This document shows, in pieces, positions 1 to 11,450 of a DNA stretch of 64,000 nucleotides. The position numbers and the translations under genes are program-made. Under the pieces are notes generated by a model. That model saw only the letters and a program-made list of their open reading frames with translations, was not told the DNA's origin and searched no databases. Every line of letters begins with the position of its first letter. Position 1 is the stretch's first letter. Source of the DNA: Adiantum capillus-veneris (lineage: Eukaryota > Streptophyta > Polypodiopsida > Polypodiales > Pteridaceae); assembly GCA_014529385.2 (NCBI GenBank), contig CM043945.1:99051463-99115462 (forward strand). The letters run 5' to 3'.

Positions 1-953
1 TGTCTTGGCAATGGATACATGTCTCCCCCCATCCTTGGTGGCTTATCACATTGCGGGCTGATGTGACCCAACTCTCCACAGTTGTAACATGTGGGCGTCT
101 GCCTCCAAAACCTACCATTGCTTTGTCCAACACCATTCCTAGGTCTTTCTTCACCTCCTGGCTGATTCGCAAACCTCCCTCGACCTCGATTATTTCCCAC
201 TTGACCTAGCATGTTTAGGCTGAGATTCTTCATTAAATCTACCACTTGCCTCATGTCTTGCCTTAGCCCATCATCTTGCACTACTGTAGTGACCACTGGT
301 GGCATAACCTGAGGAGTAACAGAAACCACTGGTTCATGATGAACCCCTAGCATGCGACCTTGTAAAGAGTCCATAGGCTGAAATTCATACCTCATGGGCA
401 AAGACTCCACCCCTAACTGGCTCATTTTCCTCAACTTCCACTCTTTGTTCCTTGCTACCTCCAATGCATCTTCATATGTCCTAGGCTTCTTTAGCTCCAC
501 TCTCCAACGTATATTCTCCCAAAGACCAGCCAAGAAGCTGTCCTTCTTCATCATGTCAGGCGAGGGTACATGTGGTGCTAAGGCCTTGCACATCCTCTCC
601 CATGCCAATGAGAACTTACGTATGTACGCATCTACTGGCTCACCTTCCTTTTGCACTAAACCCTGTACTTCTTGCCACACTTTGTCAAGATCTTCTATCC
701 TTACAAACTCCACTTCCAACCCATGCCTTAGATTGTCCCAACTCAATCTTACAGGTGGATCCACTGCACGCAACTCCTCTTCAAATGTTTTGGACCAAAC
801 TCGTGCATCACTCTTCAAACAAATTTGGAGAAGACGTAACATCTGCGCAGGGTCATGAATCTGGTTGCTAATGCAGGCAATCTCCATCTTTTCCAAAAAA
901 TCTTCCACATCTTCATCACTTCTTCCATGAAACTCCGGATAAGAGAAAGCCAT
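1..953 (-). CDS. Gag polyprotein, element A (partial, open to window edge)
   Basis: Translating the minus strand from the ATG at 953-951 gives an uninterrupted frame to base 1 (about 317 codons). The ATG sits in a good plant start context (GCCATGGC). The first 180 or so residues match a Retrotrans_gag capsid-type domain: helix-rich, with FLEKMEIACISNQ and a later WENIRWRVELKK stretch. Near the left edge is a CX2CX4HX4C zinc knuckle (CYNCGELGHISPQC). Gag packages element RNA into virus-like particles in the cytoplasm. At codon 236 this copy has CAA (Gln), where the copy at 54189 has TAA. This frame may therefore be the healthier gag of the family, although its 3' half is outside the window. 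Confidence 0.8.
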   Translation of the reverse strand, partial: MAFSYPEFHGRSDEDVEDFLEKMEIACISNQIHDPAQMLRLLQICLKSDARVWSKTFEEELRAVDPPVRLSWDNLRHGLEVEFVRIEDLDKVWQEVQGLVQKEGEPVDAYIRKFSLAWERMCKALAPHVPSPDMMKKDSFLAGLWENIRWRVELKKPRTYEDALEVARNKEWKLRKMSQLGVESLPMRYEFQPMDSLQGRMLGVHHEPVVSVTPQVMPPVVTTVVQDDGLRQDMRQVVDLMKNLSLNMLGQVGNNRGRGRFANQPGGEERPRNGVGQSNGRFWRQTPTCYNCGELGHISPQCDKPPRMGGDMYPLPR

Positions 954-1981
954 GGCTACCCAAGTTACAATGCTTTGAGAACCCCTTTGAACACACGTGC
1001 AAGAACCCAAAACTTTTGACTACCCAATCGCCAGAAACTTCAATGGAGCTCAACTTTAGATAAGGACAAACACATGCACATCAAATGAGTTTTCATAGTT
1101 GATCATTGGAATTACAATAGGCAAAGGACATTCCAAGATCTCTCGTAATCTTCTTGGCCCAAACATAAAGACTATGCGCTGCTGGAAAAAAATCTTCCTG
1201 GACACATGAACATTTATCTGGATTCTTTGAGTTAAATGAAATGGAGTGAATTGAGGGCCATTCTGATCATCCATTAAAGCCAACCATGAAGCTCCCAAGA
1301 AAGCACATCTGTCTTATCCTCTGATTTTGCAAAAAATTCAGCAGCATAACATCATAAATGTCTTAAAAGACCAAAAGACCAGCCATCATAACTTGAAAAA
1401 TTTTGGCAGAGTTTCCCCAGAAGTAGAGCAGTGTGAACCCAAAATATAGACTGTATATGTATGCATAAACTGTCAACAATAGAACCCGAGCATCAAATAG
1501 GACTCACTAGTACATAGCCTATGGCGAGGTCACAAAAAGGGTGCTCCAGCTACCTGTATCACCGAAAGGATCTCCACATTTGAGAATCCCCCAGCTCAAT
1601 AAAAACCTCACGCTATCGACCCTCACACGAAGGCTAATGCAAATCGCGTATAGTCAAGTCTCAGAAATGACTATCTTCCAGACCAATTCTCAGAAATGGC
1701 TGGGACTGCCAAATACAACCAAATATGTCTCCACAAAGGCGTACAATGGCAGTTTCCACAAGTAACGTACAATCCAACAGACAATGCGCTCAAAGAGGCG
1801 TCAAATGATGCATACCCACAACAACTGCAAGTGAAACCACTGCTAGTATATCACTGTACTCCAGCTACCTGTACCTGTGTGAATCACCTATACCTATACC
1901 TATCCCTGTAACCTGTAGTCTGCAACCTGTAATCCCGAATCTCGAAGCTTGAAGCTCGAAGCAGAAGGTACTCGAAGAAGA

Positions 1982-1999
1982 TCCTCCGTGGGGGCGCTA
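1982..1999 (-). other. Primer-binding site, element A
   Basis: Six bases after the 5' LTR end the minus strand reads TAGCGCCCCCACGGAGGA. The paralogue at 53154 has TGGCGCCCCCACGGAGGA, so this copy carries G-to-A at the second base. The TGGCGCC start is typical of plant LTR primer-binding sites. I could not assign the tRNA with certainty. Confidence 0.6.
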
Positions 2000-2005
2000 A
2001 AAGAA

Positions 2006-3137
2006 TGTGAGCGGGATGAAAACACACACAGCGCCTCTATAACGACCCAACACACACTCTTGGAATAATACACACACACACTATGGGGCACCACTTGGCT
2101 TACACAACACACCTGGCCGAGACAGGGAACACACCTCTGGAGTGAGAGGAGAGAGACTATCCACTTGCCCACTCCACACACACACACACACCCCCAAAAA
2201 ACTCAGTCCAAAAGAGGAGAATTTTTGATGTTTAGATACAAATGATCTTGGGCCAACACCAATGGGGCAAATAGCTCACACAATATGGGTAAAAGATACC
2301 AGATACAATCACAAATTGGAGAAGAAACTTCGCTCATAAGAGAAACTTACACAGAAAAACAACAGAAAAAGAGTGAGGAATTTGGCAAAATGGACAGTGC
2401 CATCGCTTCCGGAACGGCCCAAAACCCCAGTCTACAATGTCAAAGTGCTCAAATCCGACCTCGGATGAGTAGTTTACGGCCAAAACAGGCTCCAAAAACC
2501 CCAAAAACACACCTGCGGCTGTTCCTCCTCTCTTCTCCATGTTTTTTCTGGTCTTCTCTCAGTTTTTTCAGTTCCCACACTTAGCTTTATTACTTGGGCA
2601 CCCTTGGCCTTTTAGTTGACCTCAAACGGACCCCAAATATGCCAAAAACTGACCTCGCAGCGCATAGTTGTCACCTTTTTGCATCATCCGCACACCTGGC
2701 ACTCAGCTTTTTTCAATAATGCATCCCGCCACCACGTGAAGTGGCCCCAAAAAGTGGTCCTAATGATGACCTCTCTACATAATTAGCACAAGAAAACACC
2801 CACGTCGTGTCTGTACTTATCCACGTGCAAGTATTGACCCCGTTCGGCCTCCTGACACCGCTAGATGCCATCTGACGCACCTTCTTACCTCATGTCGTCG
2901 GCCCGCGGATAGCTTCCTCGAGAAGTTTTACGTGCTACCAACTCCTCCTTATTGTAGAAAAAACACAGTGGTACTGGTAATAGTGAAAATCGATGCACTA
3001 TGTACACCCTGTCCTACCTGTACACATGTGGGCCCCACATAACCAACTGGCTCTGAAAAATGGGCAATTCTTTATTTGATGCACCATGCATGTATATGTA
3101 CATATGCGCAATCCCTTGCTCCAAAAAACTCCTGACA
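2006..3137 (-). repeat. 5' LTR of element A (about 1132 bp)
   Basis: On the minus strand it starts TGTCAGGAGTTTTTTGG at 3137 and ends CCCGCTCACA at 2006, matching both LTRs of the element at 52-57.7 kb end to end with scattered substitutions. It contains a short GT tract and a T-rich segment. It is more diverged from the other copy's LTRs than those two are from each other, so A and B are separate insertions. Confidence 0.85.
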
Positions 3138-3610
3138 ACGCCAACCAAAAAAAATACATAACAATAAGAAACTAAAGCTTCTTGCATGCATGGGCTTTGG
3201 GAGGATCACCTATTATACTGTTCTTGGAGGTATTGATGATGGTCTTTGCCTTGTCCCAACCTCCTTTTTTCTTCTTTCATGTTTTTTTTGCAATAAATTG
3301 TAGTGTCTTAGATATTGAAGCATCCACCTCATTGTGTCCTCCTCGAGACACCTCATTAACAGTAGTACCAAATGCTGGGGCACATCCGAGTGAAGCAGGG
3401 GCAATAGCATAAGTAGATGGGAGAGTACTAGGAGGAAATGGGGGTATCGTAGGGGAAATTGTAGGAGCACATGATGGGTAGTAGTAGGAGTAGATGGAGC
3501 CGTCATAGGGACAATAGAAGGAGTAAATGGAGCAATAGCAGGAGCAGATGGGGTAGTAGTAGGTGCAAATGTGGCAACATTAGGAGCATGTTGGGCAGAA
3601 CCCAAAAGTA
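3138..3610 (-). other. Unassigned sequence with a Pro/Thr/Ala-coding minisatellite
   Basis: Between element A and the Copia relic is about 470 bp of non-element sequence. From about 3420 to 3600 the plus strand is an imperfect repeat of units such as GGAGTAAATGGAGCAATA. On the minus strand this gives an open frame (3605-3213) rich in Pro, Thr and Ala. No ATG context or family resemblance makes it a convincing gene. The same sequence resumes at 7285 after the Copia insertion. Confidence 0.4.
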
Positions 3611-3615
3611 GCTAG

Positions 3616-3807
3616 TGTTGGGGTAAAGCCCCATGTGGCCGTTTAGGCCAGGTGCCCGCCCATTATACTTATTCATTATGTACATGATAGAATAAGGGGG
3701 CTCACATGTAGAAAGTGAGTTTTAGCCGCTGTAAACACAAGGTCTTCTCTTCTCCTCTCTTCTCCATTGGTGCACACACTCACACACTCTCTCGCACATG
3801 CACTTCA
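3616..3807 (+). repeat. 5' LTR of element E (192 bp)
   Basis: Starts TGTTGGGGTAAAGCCCC, ends CACTTCA, is preceded by target duplication GCTAG and followed two bases later by the PBS. It holds a pyrimidine-rich stretch (TCTTCTCTTCTCC) near its 3' end. Confidence 0.85.
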
Positions 3808-3809
3808 AC

Positions 3810-3827
3810 TGGTATCAGAGCACAGGG
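3810..3827 (+). other. Primer-binding site (initiator-Met tRNA type), element E
   Basis: Reads TGGTATCAGAGCACAGGG two bases after the 5' LTR. TGGTATCAGAGC is the common Copia primer site complementary to the 3' end of plant initiator-Met tRNA. Confidence 0.85.
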
Positions 3828-5642
3828 ATTGGGAGCACCATTGGAGCTCAGCGGGGAGGCAGGCTGAGAAGCAGCAAAAACTACAGCACGTTTTTGCAGA
3901 TCTGTTTTGGACTACCAAAACGTTTTCATTCAAGTTGATTCTTGCGCAGTCTAACCGGTTTTTTGTCCTCTTCAACTTTGCAGAAGAAAGTTTTCTCAAA
4001 ATCTTCACCAATTTGTAGATACGTCACTCAGACTGCCTACACGTATAGGGTACACAGTTGCATACTTTTACAGATCTTTTTCGACCTGTAAAAACAACAC
4101 ATTTTAGTTCCATTCTCATGATTTTCAATCGTTTTTGTGTAGTCTACAACTTTGCAGAAGGAAGTTTCTACAAATTCTGAACGGTTTGGAAGATATGGGC
4201 TGACAGGCTACAGGGTATTCGAAAAGTTGAAGATTATGTATGCCTATAGTGGTGATTTGCTACATCCAGAGAGATTGGATTGAGCTTTGTCATTCTCTTG
4301 TTTTGCACATTGATGTTTTGCTCTCAGTGAAGAGAGTGTGAATTGATATTTTCAACACATTTATGCACACACATTGAGAATACTTCGTGGATGTATGCAT
4401 TCTTGTGGGTTCGAGAGTGGATTCATCACAATTTATGTGCATTGACTTATGCGATTGAGCAGATTTCAAGAGTGTGGTGCACGGATTTGCAGAGAGATTT
4501 GCAAGCATTTTTAGCATGATTGTGAGCTGAATTTTCAGCTGATTTGGATGCTCTTTGATACACATTTGGTACATGCTTGATGCTCGTTTATATTGCCATG
4601 TGGATGCACATGATGTGCGCTTTTCGGCGGATGGTATTCTTCGCCTTGCAATGGCATATGTGGGCTCATTTTCAGCTGTTTTGAGGATCAATTTGTGCCA
4701 TATTTTGGTTGGTTTGCATCCCAGTTTATGCTAGTATATGCCTCGCTTATAGAGTGAGGTTGATGCACTTTGTGTTTCGGATTACAGGATTGTTTTCCAA
4801 GTTTAGGGAGTTGAGACTTTGGGGCACCTCATGTATGCTTGACTGCAGATTTTGTGCATGATTTGCTCATGGTTTTGAGCATGTTTATGGCATGTATGGT
4901 TATTATGGTTAGATAGCCAAATACAGTCAAAACTCTGCCGAATTTTTCTTGCAGGTTTATTTGTTTATGCGCATGGTTTGCAATCATGTTTTGACTGCAT
5001 TTGGCACTCAGTGGTTGCTTTGTCATAGTATTTTTCCATCGTATTATGAGAGTGTTTGCTCACCAGATTACTTCATTTGACATATATGTGGTTATCTCTT
5101 CAAGAGGGAGATTGTTGATGATAGTTTCATCGATTACCACATAGTGCTCTTGGATTAGAGCGGGTTTTTTGACATCATTTGAGGAGTTTTGCTCATTTTG
5201 TTTCGTTACATTGATCGCCATATTGTTGACACTTCTCTTGGATGGCTTATGCCAGCTTATGTTGTATTTTGACAATACTTGGTGTATGAGTTAGCCAGGC
5301 TTTGGCTATTGTCAGTTGATCGATTTGTGCTTGGTCTTCTCAGAGGTTATCGCCATGGATTTGGCATGTACATCATTGTCATGGTTTGTGCTTTTCCATA
5401 CAAAGTTTGATGGTTCAAACTTTGAGCATTCGAAATCAGGTATGCATGATGCATTGACTCAGTTGGGCCAAGTGTTGCCACTACAGGGCATGGATGCTAG
5501 GCCAGAGTCTATGACTGACGAGATGAGTGGGAGGACTTGGATGAGCTTGCATGTTCGACGATCATGTTACACCTTGGTGAGTCTATCTCTCGCATTGGTT
5601 TAGATGCATGTATAGCTAGAGATTTATGGCAAAGATTGTGCA
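3828..5642 (+). pseudogene. Decayed leader and gag region of element E
   Basis: About 1.8 kb between the PBS and the first recognisable coding remnant. It is T-rich on the plus strand and has no frame that I can assign to gag domains with confidence. A gag-like stretch may lie at 5340-5640, but stops interrupt it. By position this should be the leader and gag coding region. Confidence 0.4.
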
Positions 5643-6350
5643 ATGATTTTGGCACAAATGAGTCTAGAGAGATGCCTACAGTCAAAGGATGATCTTGCAG
5701 ACATAGAGATGTTGTGTGTTGGCATTGTGGTCCTACAAGGCATGTACGTAGGCATTGTTTTGGCGGATGAGAAATGCAAGAGACAACACAAGAGGGATGC
5801 TATCACTTTGGATGATGTGGTAGCAGATGTAGTTGTGGCTACATCTGCTACCATAGCTACATCTGCTACCACATCAGATGTAGTTGTGGCTACGCATGAC
5901 AGAGATGTCACCTTTGCTTCCATGTTTACTCTTAACTTTCTTATGTTGGTTTTTGACGACACATTACCTTCACATTGGATACTAGATGTGAATGCTAAAT
6001 TTCATGTCACACAGAGTCGTGAGTGGTTTAGCACATATGGTAGTGGTATGCTTGGACGTCTGTGTCTAGCTGATGGTTCAGTGCATGACATAGTTGGTGT
6101 AGGAGATGTCAGACTATTGTTGCCGAGTGATGCATCATACGTGTTGCGAGATGTACGCCATGTGCCAAGTTTGACACAGAGCTTGATCTCTGTGAGTTAG
6201 TTACAAGACAGCGGATGCCAGGTAGTACTGGATGAGCACAGTTTCAGATTGCATCGTAGACAAATAGTCATAGCAAGAGGTGCTAGTGTTGGCATGATTC
6301 ATGCGATTTGAGTACGTCACGTACAAGATGGCACAGTCTTTGTGAGTACG
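5643..6350 (+). pseudogene. Copia gag end / protease / pre-integrase remnant, element E
   Basis: A 185-codon frame (5643-6200) ends in a stretch typical of the Copia segment around protease and pre-integrase: a WIL...FHVT box, an HDIVGVGDV segment and RHVPSLTQSLIS. The protease Asp-Ser-Gly motif is degraded: the expected DSGA position reads DVNA. A TAG follows the LISVS end, and similarity continues weakly to about 6350. The segment also contains a 19-bp inverted repeat (5814-5875) that inserts Ala/Thr/Val-rich codons. This is a dead gene, non-functional by catalytic motif and by stops. Confidence 0.7.
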
Positions 6351-6689
6351 CAACCTTGCAGAGAGACAAGACATGTCTCCTTTGCGGATAGGTTGCATGA
6401 TGCTCCAGTTTGTGAGCATGTTGAGCCAGTTGTGCAGTAGGGCATCTCATTCATGGATATGATAACAGATATGGATGACTTGAGTGTTGGGGATTCAGCC
6501 GTGATTTAGTCATTGATGGATATGCTTAGGCCAAAGGCTGATGTGTATGAGTTAGATCTAGGCATTGCTCTTGCCACACAGGGTTCAGGATAGACATATG
6601 CTCTTGGTGCGCATGTGACATACGATGGACACGGGGATGGATTCTAGGGATCGGAGTTCGGGTGTCAGGGTGATTTCCATGAGTGTAGT

Positions 6690-6900
6690 TTTGAGCCAGA
6701 TTTGACTGAGATGGTCAGATTGGCAGATATTGCTAGGATTGCATCATCATTTGGGAGTCTCATGTACGAGATACTGATCTCGAGACTTGAGATTGCATTT
6801 GCAATAGGTGCATTTGCATTGGGAGCAGTTAGTCGTGCAGTGACTGACGTTGGCCTTGAGCATAGGGGCACTTTGCAGTGTATGGTGAGATACCTGTAGG
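6690..6900 (+). pseudogene. Copia RT/RNase H junction remnant, element E
   Basis: The frame from 6702 contains the box FGSLMYE...FAIGAFALGAVSR...GLEHRGTLQCMVRYL. This matches the conserved Copia segment after the RT thumb (VGSLMY, RPDI, GAVSR, WKAVKRILRYL). Integrase and the RT palm that should precede it are absent between 6350 and 6690, so a large internal deletion joined pre-integrase to the end of RT. A TAG ends the frame at 6897-6899. The 3' LTR follows 190 bp later. Confidence 0.7.
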
Positions 6901-7087
6901 ATGTGTGCAGCTTTGGTGAGGAGTATGGTGTCGATCACTCTATACTTTCTCTACAACTAGAGCTAGATGCACATAGATTCAGTGAGCCAGTGGGTGTTGG
7001 TTGAGGTCATACTTGTGATGGCCTTGTACAGGTTTTGTACGGTTTTCTTTTCTCTCTCACGGCCACATTGGCCTTTACGTGAGAGGT

Positions 7088-7279
7088 TGTTGGGGTAAAG
7101 CCCCATGTGGCCAGTTAGGCCAGGTGCCCGCCCTCTATATTTATTCATTATGTACATAATAGAATAAGGGGGCTCACATGTAGAGAGTGAGTTTTAGCCC
7201 GTGTAAATAGAAGGTCTCCTCTTCTCCTCTCTTCTCCATTGCTTCACACACTCACACACGCTCTTGCTCGTGCACTTCA
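7088..7279 (+). repeat. 3' LTR of element E (192 bp)
   Basis: Same length and ends as 3616-3807, with many scattered substitutions, and followed by target duplication GCTAG at 7280-7284. The short purine stretch GTGAGAGG just upstream is the likely polypurine tract. Confidence 0.85.
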
Positions 7280-7284
7280 GCTAG

Positions 7285-8189
7285 GTCACTTTGGGCATCC
7301 CTAAGTGCTAGCTCCTTGCATGCATTACCAACATGGGGCTTTTCCTCCACAACAAGAACACTTGGCACAACAAGGAACTACTTTGAATGTTGAATTGTAT
7401 TGCCTACACCTACAAGTATGATGCTATTACTTCGATTTCTTGTAGAAAAAGAAGAACAACACCTAGCATCAAGGCCATGGAGGTTTTCCTCACTAACACC
7501 ATCAACAACTCCACCACTTCCATACTCCACTAGGTGGCACTTCAAGACCTTCATGTCAATCCCCTTAGCATCTTCTTGCTTCATAGAATTTTGTAGCTTT
7601 ACATTCACATCTACAACAAGGAAGATGATCATTATCACTAGGAAACTAAATTGAAAATAAAAGTGTTTAGAACCTCACTTGTAGACTCATCATATGCATT
7701 GCCAAGTGCCCAACACTGTGAAACATGTGGTATCTCTTCTTCACAATCCAAGGTACTTCAAGTCAGCCCAATAGTGCAGACTAATAAAAAATATGAAGAG
7801 TAGAAATCATGGCAAAATGGTAGTAGGAATACTTCTACCACTTGATCACTTGAAAGCATCTATCCACATGCAATACATGTCCCATCACTTCTACCACTTG
7901 ATCACTTGAAAGCATCTATCCACATGCAATACATGTCCCATCAATAATCACCATAGAATTGGTGCACTCCCTCCTTGAAGGAGGGGTACTAGTAAGACTT
8001 TTCCCTCACACTTCAGGAAGCTCATTGCACCCTCTAAGAAAGAATCATTGTCTCTGAGACTGTCGTCAATGATGCCTCCATAGTCTCCACTTATCCTCGC
8101 ATACAAAAGTAAAATCAAGGTCTGTTTGGCACTACCACAATCTAAAGCACTTTGTAATGACATCAAAATATTCATACAAAAGTAGAATA
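7285..8189. other. Unassigned sequence after element E
   Basis: This resumes the sequence interrupted by element E. Short open frames on both strands show no recognisable domain. It contains the exact 56-bp tandem duplication listed separately. Confidence 0.4.
7831..7942. repeat. Exact 56-bp tandem duplication
   Basis: Units 7831-7886 and 7887-7942 are identical, starting ACTTCTACCACTTGATCACT and ending ACATGTCCCATC. Absence of mismatches in otherwise decayed sequence suggests a recent duplication. Confidence 0.95.
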
Positions 8190-8560
8190 AGCCCTTTCAA
8201 ACACTTGGAAACAATTTTAGACATTTTGAAGTACATTTAGGAACTTCAAAAATAATTTTAGACACTCTAGAGCGCTTCTTAGGCCTTTGCAACCACATTT
8301 AGACATCTTTAAGTACATACAAGAACTCTAAAGCGAATTTGAATACTAGCAATCACTCTAAAGCACTAAAAAGTATTCAAATCACTTTAGAGCAATGAAA
8401 ACCACTTTTAGACACTTTGAAGCAATTTTGGACATTTAAAAGCACATTTAGGAACTTTAAAAGCACTTTTAGACACTCTAAAGCATTCCTTAGTAATTTG
8501 CAAGCACTTTTAGATGTCTTCAAGCACATACAAGCACTTAGAGCACATTAAAGTGCACTT
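8190..8560. repeat. Degenerate satellite of AGCACTTTTAGACACTTTAA-like units
   Basis: A run of imperfect units of about 16-20 bp built around AGCACTTTTAGACA and ACATTTAGGAACTTTAA. A higher-order repeat of about 200 bp is visible: 8196-8340 aligns to 8398-8540 along its length. No coding potential. Confidence 0.7.
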
Positions 8561-10389
8561 GCAAGCAATGGCTACTACAACAAGCAGGCAGGTACCAGTA
8601 GTACTATGGGACTATGTGTGGGATGGGGCGGGGGTGTAAGGGCCAAGGGATAGAGATCTGAGCAATGAAGAAGCAAAAACCCCAAGCAACAACGATGGTG
8701 CTCATTGGTTGTCTGATGGGAAAGCTCAAGTGTGAGACATTGAGTCAATTATTAGTGCTAGGTGGGATGAGAAAGACCAAGGTGGGGCCACATCATTTGC
8801 ATGAAACTTTGTAAATATGAGCCAAATGTGGGCACATTACACCCCACACTTACTATTAAAAATTTCTCAAATTCAAGCACCCTTAGTTTTGTCCAAATTT
8901 CAAAACCTATGGATTTCTATCCCTCTTGGGGAAATTGGTGGTCCCCAAAAAAGTACAGAAGTGGTATGACCAATTCATGCCTTGACCCAATGGCACAAAG
9001 AAATCGTGTAGTCAATTTTATTCACAAAATCAAAGCATGAATGTAGTCATTGATTTTAGACCTGATATATGGGTTTCTATGTACATTCCTACTTACAGAT
9101 ACAAGTAGCAACAAAGATTCTGACATAATGACTATTATGTTGACATCTCAAAGTGATATATGCTTATATACATACAATACCCGCAAGAAATAGTTTTGGT
9201 AGCCAAGACAAAGTTCTCTCACCATCTACTAAATATGAAAGATGATGCTACACCTGAAGCAGCTCCAGCTTCATTTACAATACTCTTTGGTATATCCTTA
9301 GCTAACTGAAGTATTTCTCATTTTTTCAAAATGGGTACCACCTATCCGTGTGGTTTGTACAAGTCATAACTCCAAATCAAGGCATACATTATTGAAGTCT
9401 ATGTCTATTTAAAAATATATATTATGTTCAAACATCCAAGGTGTGGTTAGTCTTTGTCGTCTCTATCCCTTTTGTTTTTAATTTGCATATATCTTTTTTT
9501 GCTTTGTTTTGGGGAGACGACAAAGGGTACCCTTCCTCGAAGCACATTTTACTAGAGTAAGAATCATTGCTTGAAGCACATATTTAGTTGAAGTAAACTC
9601 ACATACACACTCACAATCATCATACATTTTTTTCCAAGCATACATGAGCACGCATGCAAACATTTATGCCCTCATTAACATTGACCATTGGACATTGAAT
9701 GAAAATGGTTCCTTCAATTATGTGCATGAAAGCAAGGAATTTGATGGAGCATCTGATCAAGGAGAACATGGAGTGATGGAAAGAGAAATACCAAAAAAAT
9801 AATTGATGTTTGCGTAAGTTTCCCTAGCTTTGTTTTGGTTTCTCAAATAATGAGCTCATGTTTTGGCTCCTTTCCCCTTCTTAAGTAAGTTTTCTAGCTG
9901 AGATTATATAATAATGAACTCCATAATGGACCAATATTTGAATATTAATTGAGATTGACTATGAGGACAAAGAATCTCAGTTAAATCTTGGTGTAAGTGT
10001 GGGGACAAACCATTCAAGGCCCAATGGTACTCCAGATGACAATGTGTCATGGAGAGAAGAAGACACAAGTAGCAATTCATCTAGTGACTCTTCACTAGAA
10101 GAAGGTCATGATAAAAAATTAAACAAGAAGAGTAAGAGATATAAGAGGCGACAATGTTGAATACCTTCTTCAAAGCATTATGTGGTGAAGTCCACAACCC
10201 ATTGACATCGCACAACTAGAAGCTATAGAGAATCCAAAGTTGAGACGTATGGTAAAGAGACGACAAAATCGAGAGCTAGCTCAATAACAAAAGAAAGCGG
10301 AAGACAACTCACAGTCCACAGAACAACAAGACCCTACAGACTTACATCCTGCACCTGAGCATATCAAATCCTACACCACGGAGGAGCAT
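8561..10389. other. Unassigned sequence upstream of element F pol
   Basis: About 1.8 kb without a convincing gene. A short acidic, Ser-rich then Lys/Arg-rich stretch (about 10020-10160) could be the end of a Gypsy gag region by position, but it is broken by stops. I do not see a 5' LTR matching 21313-21884. Confidence 0.4.
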
Positions 10390-10451
10390 AAGGTTGTGTA
10401 TACAAAGGCCCAATGAACACCTATCGATGGAAGTAATGGAGTCTATGATGG

Positions 10452-11450
10452 TCCAATGATAGTTAAGGAAATAGAGTTAGCAGACCCAGGCGAGGAGTCC
10501 AAAACTTTTTTCATTGCCCAAGATCTGCAAAGTAATATGTACTCAAAGAGCTTCTCAAGGAATTCAAGGATATATTTGCTTGGATATATCATGATATGAA
10601 GGGCGTTCCACCCTCTTTGGTGCAACACACAATTCCCATGAATAGCACGGCTAAATTAGTCCAGCATTGATCCTACCCAATGAATCCTAAGTATGCAAAG
10701 ATTGTTCAAGAAGAGATTGAAAAGCTTGTCAAATGCGTATTCATATACCCTATTGAGCACTCAAAATGGGTGTCTCCACCAATAGTTATTGTGCCAAAAA
10801 ATAATGGGAAACTCAGAGTGTGCGTGGACCTCAAGAAGGTCAATGCCGCCACTAGGAGGGACCATTACCCCTTGCCATATTTGAAACATGTGCTTGAAAG
10901 AGTTGCAAGGAAGGAAGCTTATAGCTTTTTAGATGGGTACTCTGGATACAATCACTAGAGGACCAAGATAAAACTACTTTTATAACCAAATTTGGAGTGT
11001 TCACATTTTGTGTTATGGCTTTTGGCTTAACCAATGCCCGTGCTACATTCCAAAGATTAATAAACACTTCTTTGTAGAGAATATTTGAGGGATTTTTGCG
11101 AAGCTTTCTTAGATGACCTTTGTGTTTATTCCTCTTGGAAAGAACATCTATCATGTTTATGAAAAGTGTTTGAGAAGTGCAAATTGTATCGCATCTCCTT
11201 AAACCCTTTCAAATGCCAATTTTGGGTTAAACATGGAGTCATTATAGGGCATATAGTGTCCAAAAATGGCATTTCCACAAATGAGAGCAAAATTAAAGCC
11301 ATTTCCAATTTGCCACCACCTACAAACTATAAAGGAGTTCAAAGGTTCATGGGCCATGTTGGTTATTACAGGCGGTTTATTTTAAACTTTGTCAAGATAT
11401 CTCGTCCATTGTACAAGCTTCTTATTGTGTTCCACTAGACTACGGAGTGT
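10452..11450 (+). pseudogene. Gypsy reverse transcriptase, element F (frameshifted)
   Basis: Frames at 10452-10680 give a pre-RT segment with FKDIFAW. The frame 10680-10958 contains the RT fingers and palm start: VSPPIVIVPKNNGKLRVCVD, then YPLP and FLDGYSGYNH. A frameshift at about 10955 moves to KTTFITKFGVFTFCVMAFGL. The catalytic FLDD box (AFLDDLCVYS, about 11103-11132) is in yet another frame. Connection motifs ISLNPFKCQF, GHIVSKNGI and MGHVGYYRRFI lie in 11166-11438. Thus all main RT blocks are present and the active-site Asp pair is intact, but at least two frameshifts and several stops rule out a functional protein. Confidence 0.85.

Larger units (their letters stand above)
1..3137 (-). 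mobile_element. Element A: gag-protease LTR retrotransposon, left-truncated by window edge
   Basis: This is the reverse-strand sister of the complete element at 52006-57678. In element order it has a 5' LTR (3137 down to 2006), a primer-binding site, a leader of about 1 kb and a gag reading frame that runs off the left edge. Colinear similarity to the other copy covers its whole length. Protease and the 3' LTR would lie left of base 1, so completeness cannot be judged. The base after the LTR (3138) starts unrelated sequence, which supports 3137 as the true outer end. Confidence 0.85.
3616..7279 (+). mobile_element. Element E: internally deleted Copia retrotransposon
   Basis: A 192-bp direct repeat starting TGTTGGGGTAAAGCCCC and ending TGCACTTCA bounds the unit. 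It is flanked by the 5-bp target duplication GCTAG (3611-3615 and 7280-7284). The 5' LTR is followed after AC by an initiator-Met primer-binding site. The interior keeps pieces of gag/pre-integrase and of the 3' end of RT/RNase H in the right order, but integrase and most of RT are missing and stops are frequent. I count roughly 20 mismatches between the two LTRs by eye, about a tenth of their length, so this is an old insertion. Confidence 0.85.

Noticed and set aside
3138-3142. ACGCC after element A as a target duplication shared with element B (ACGC)
   Set aside because: The other flank of A is outside the window and the strand orientation differs; coincidence of four bases is likely.
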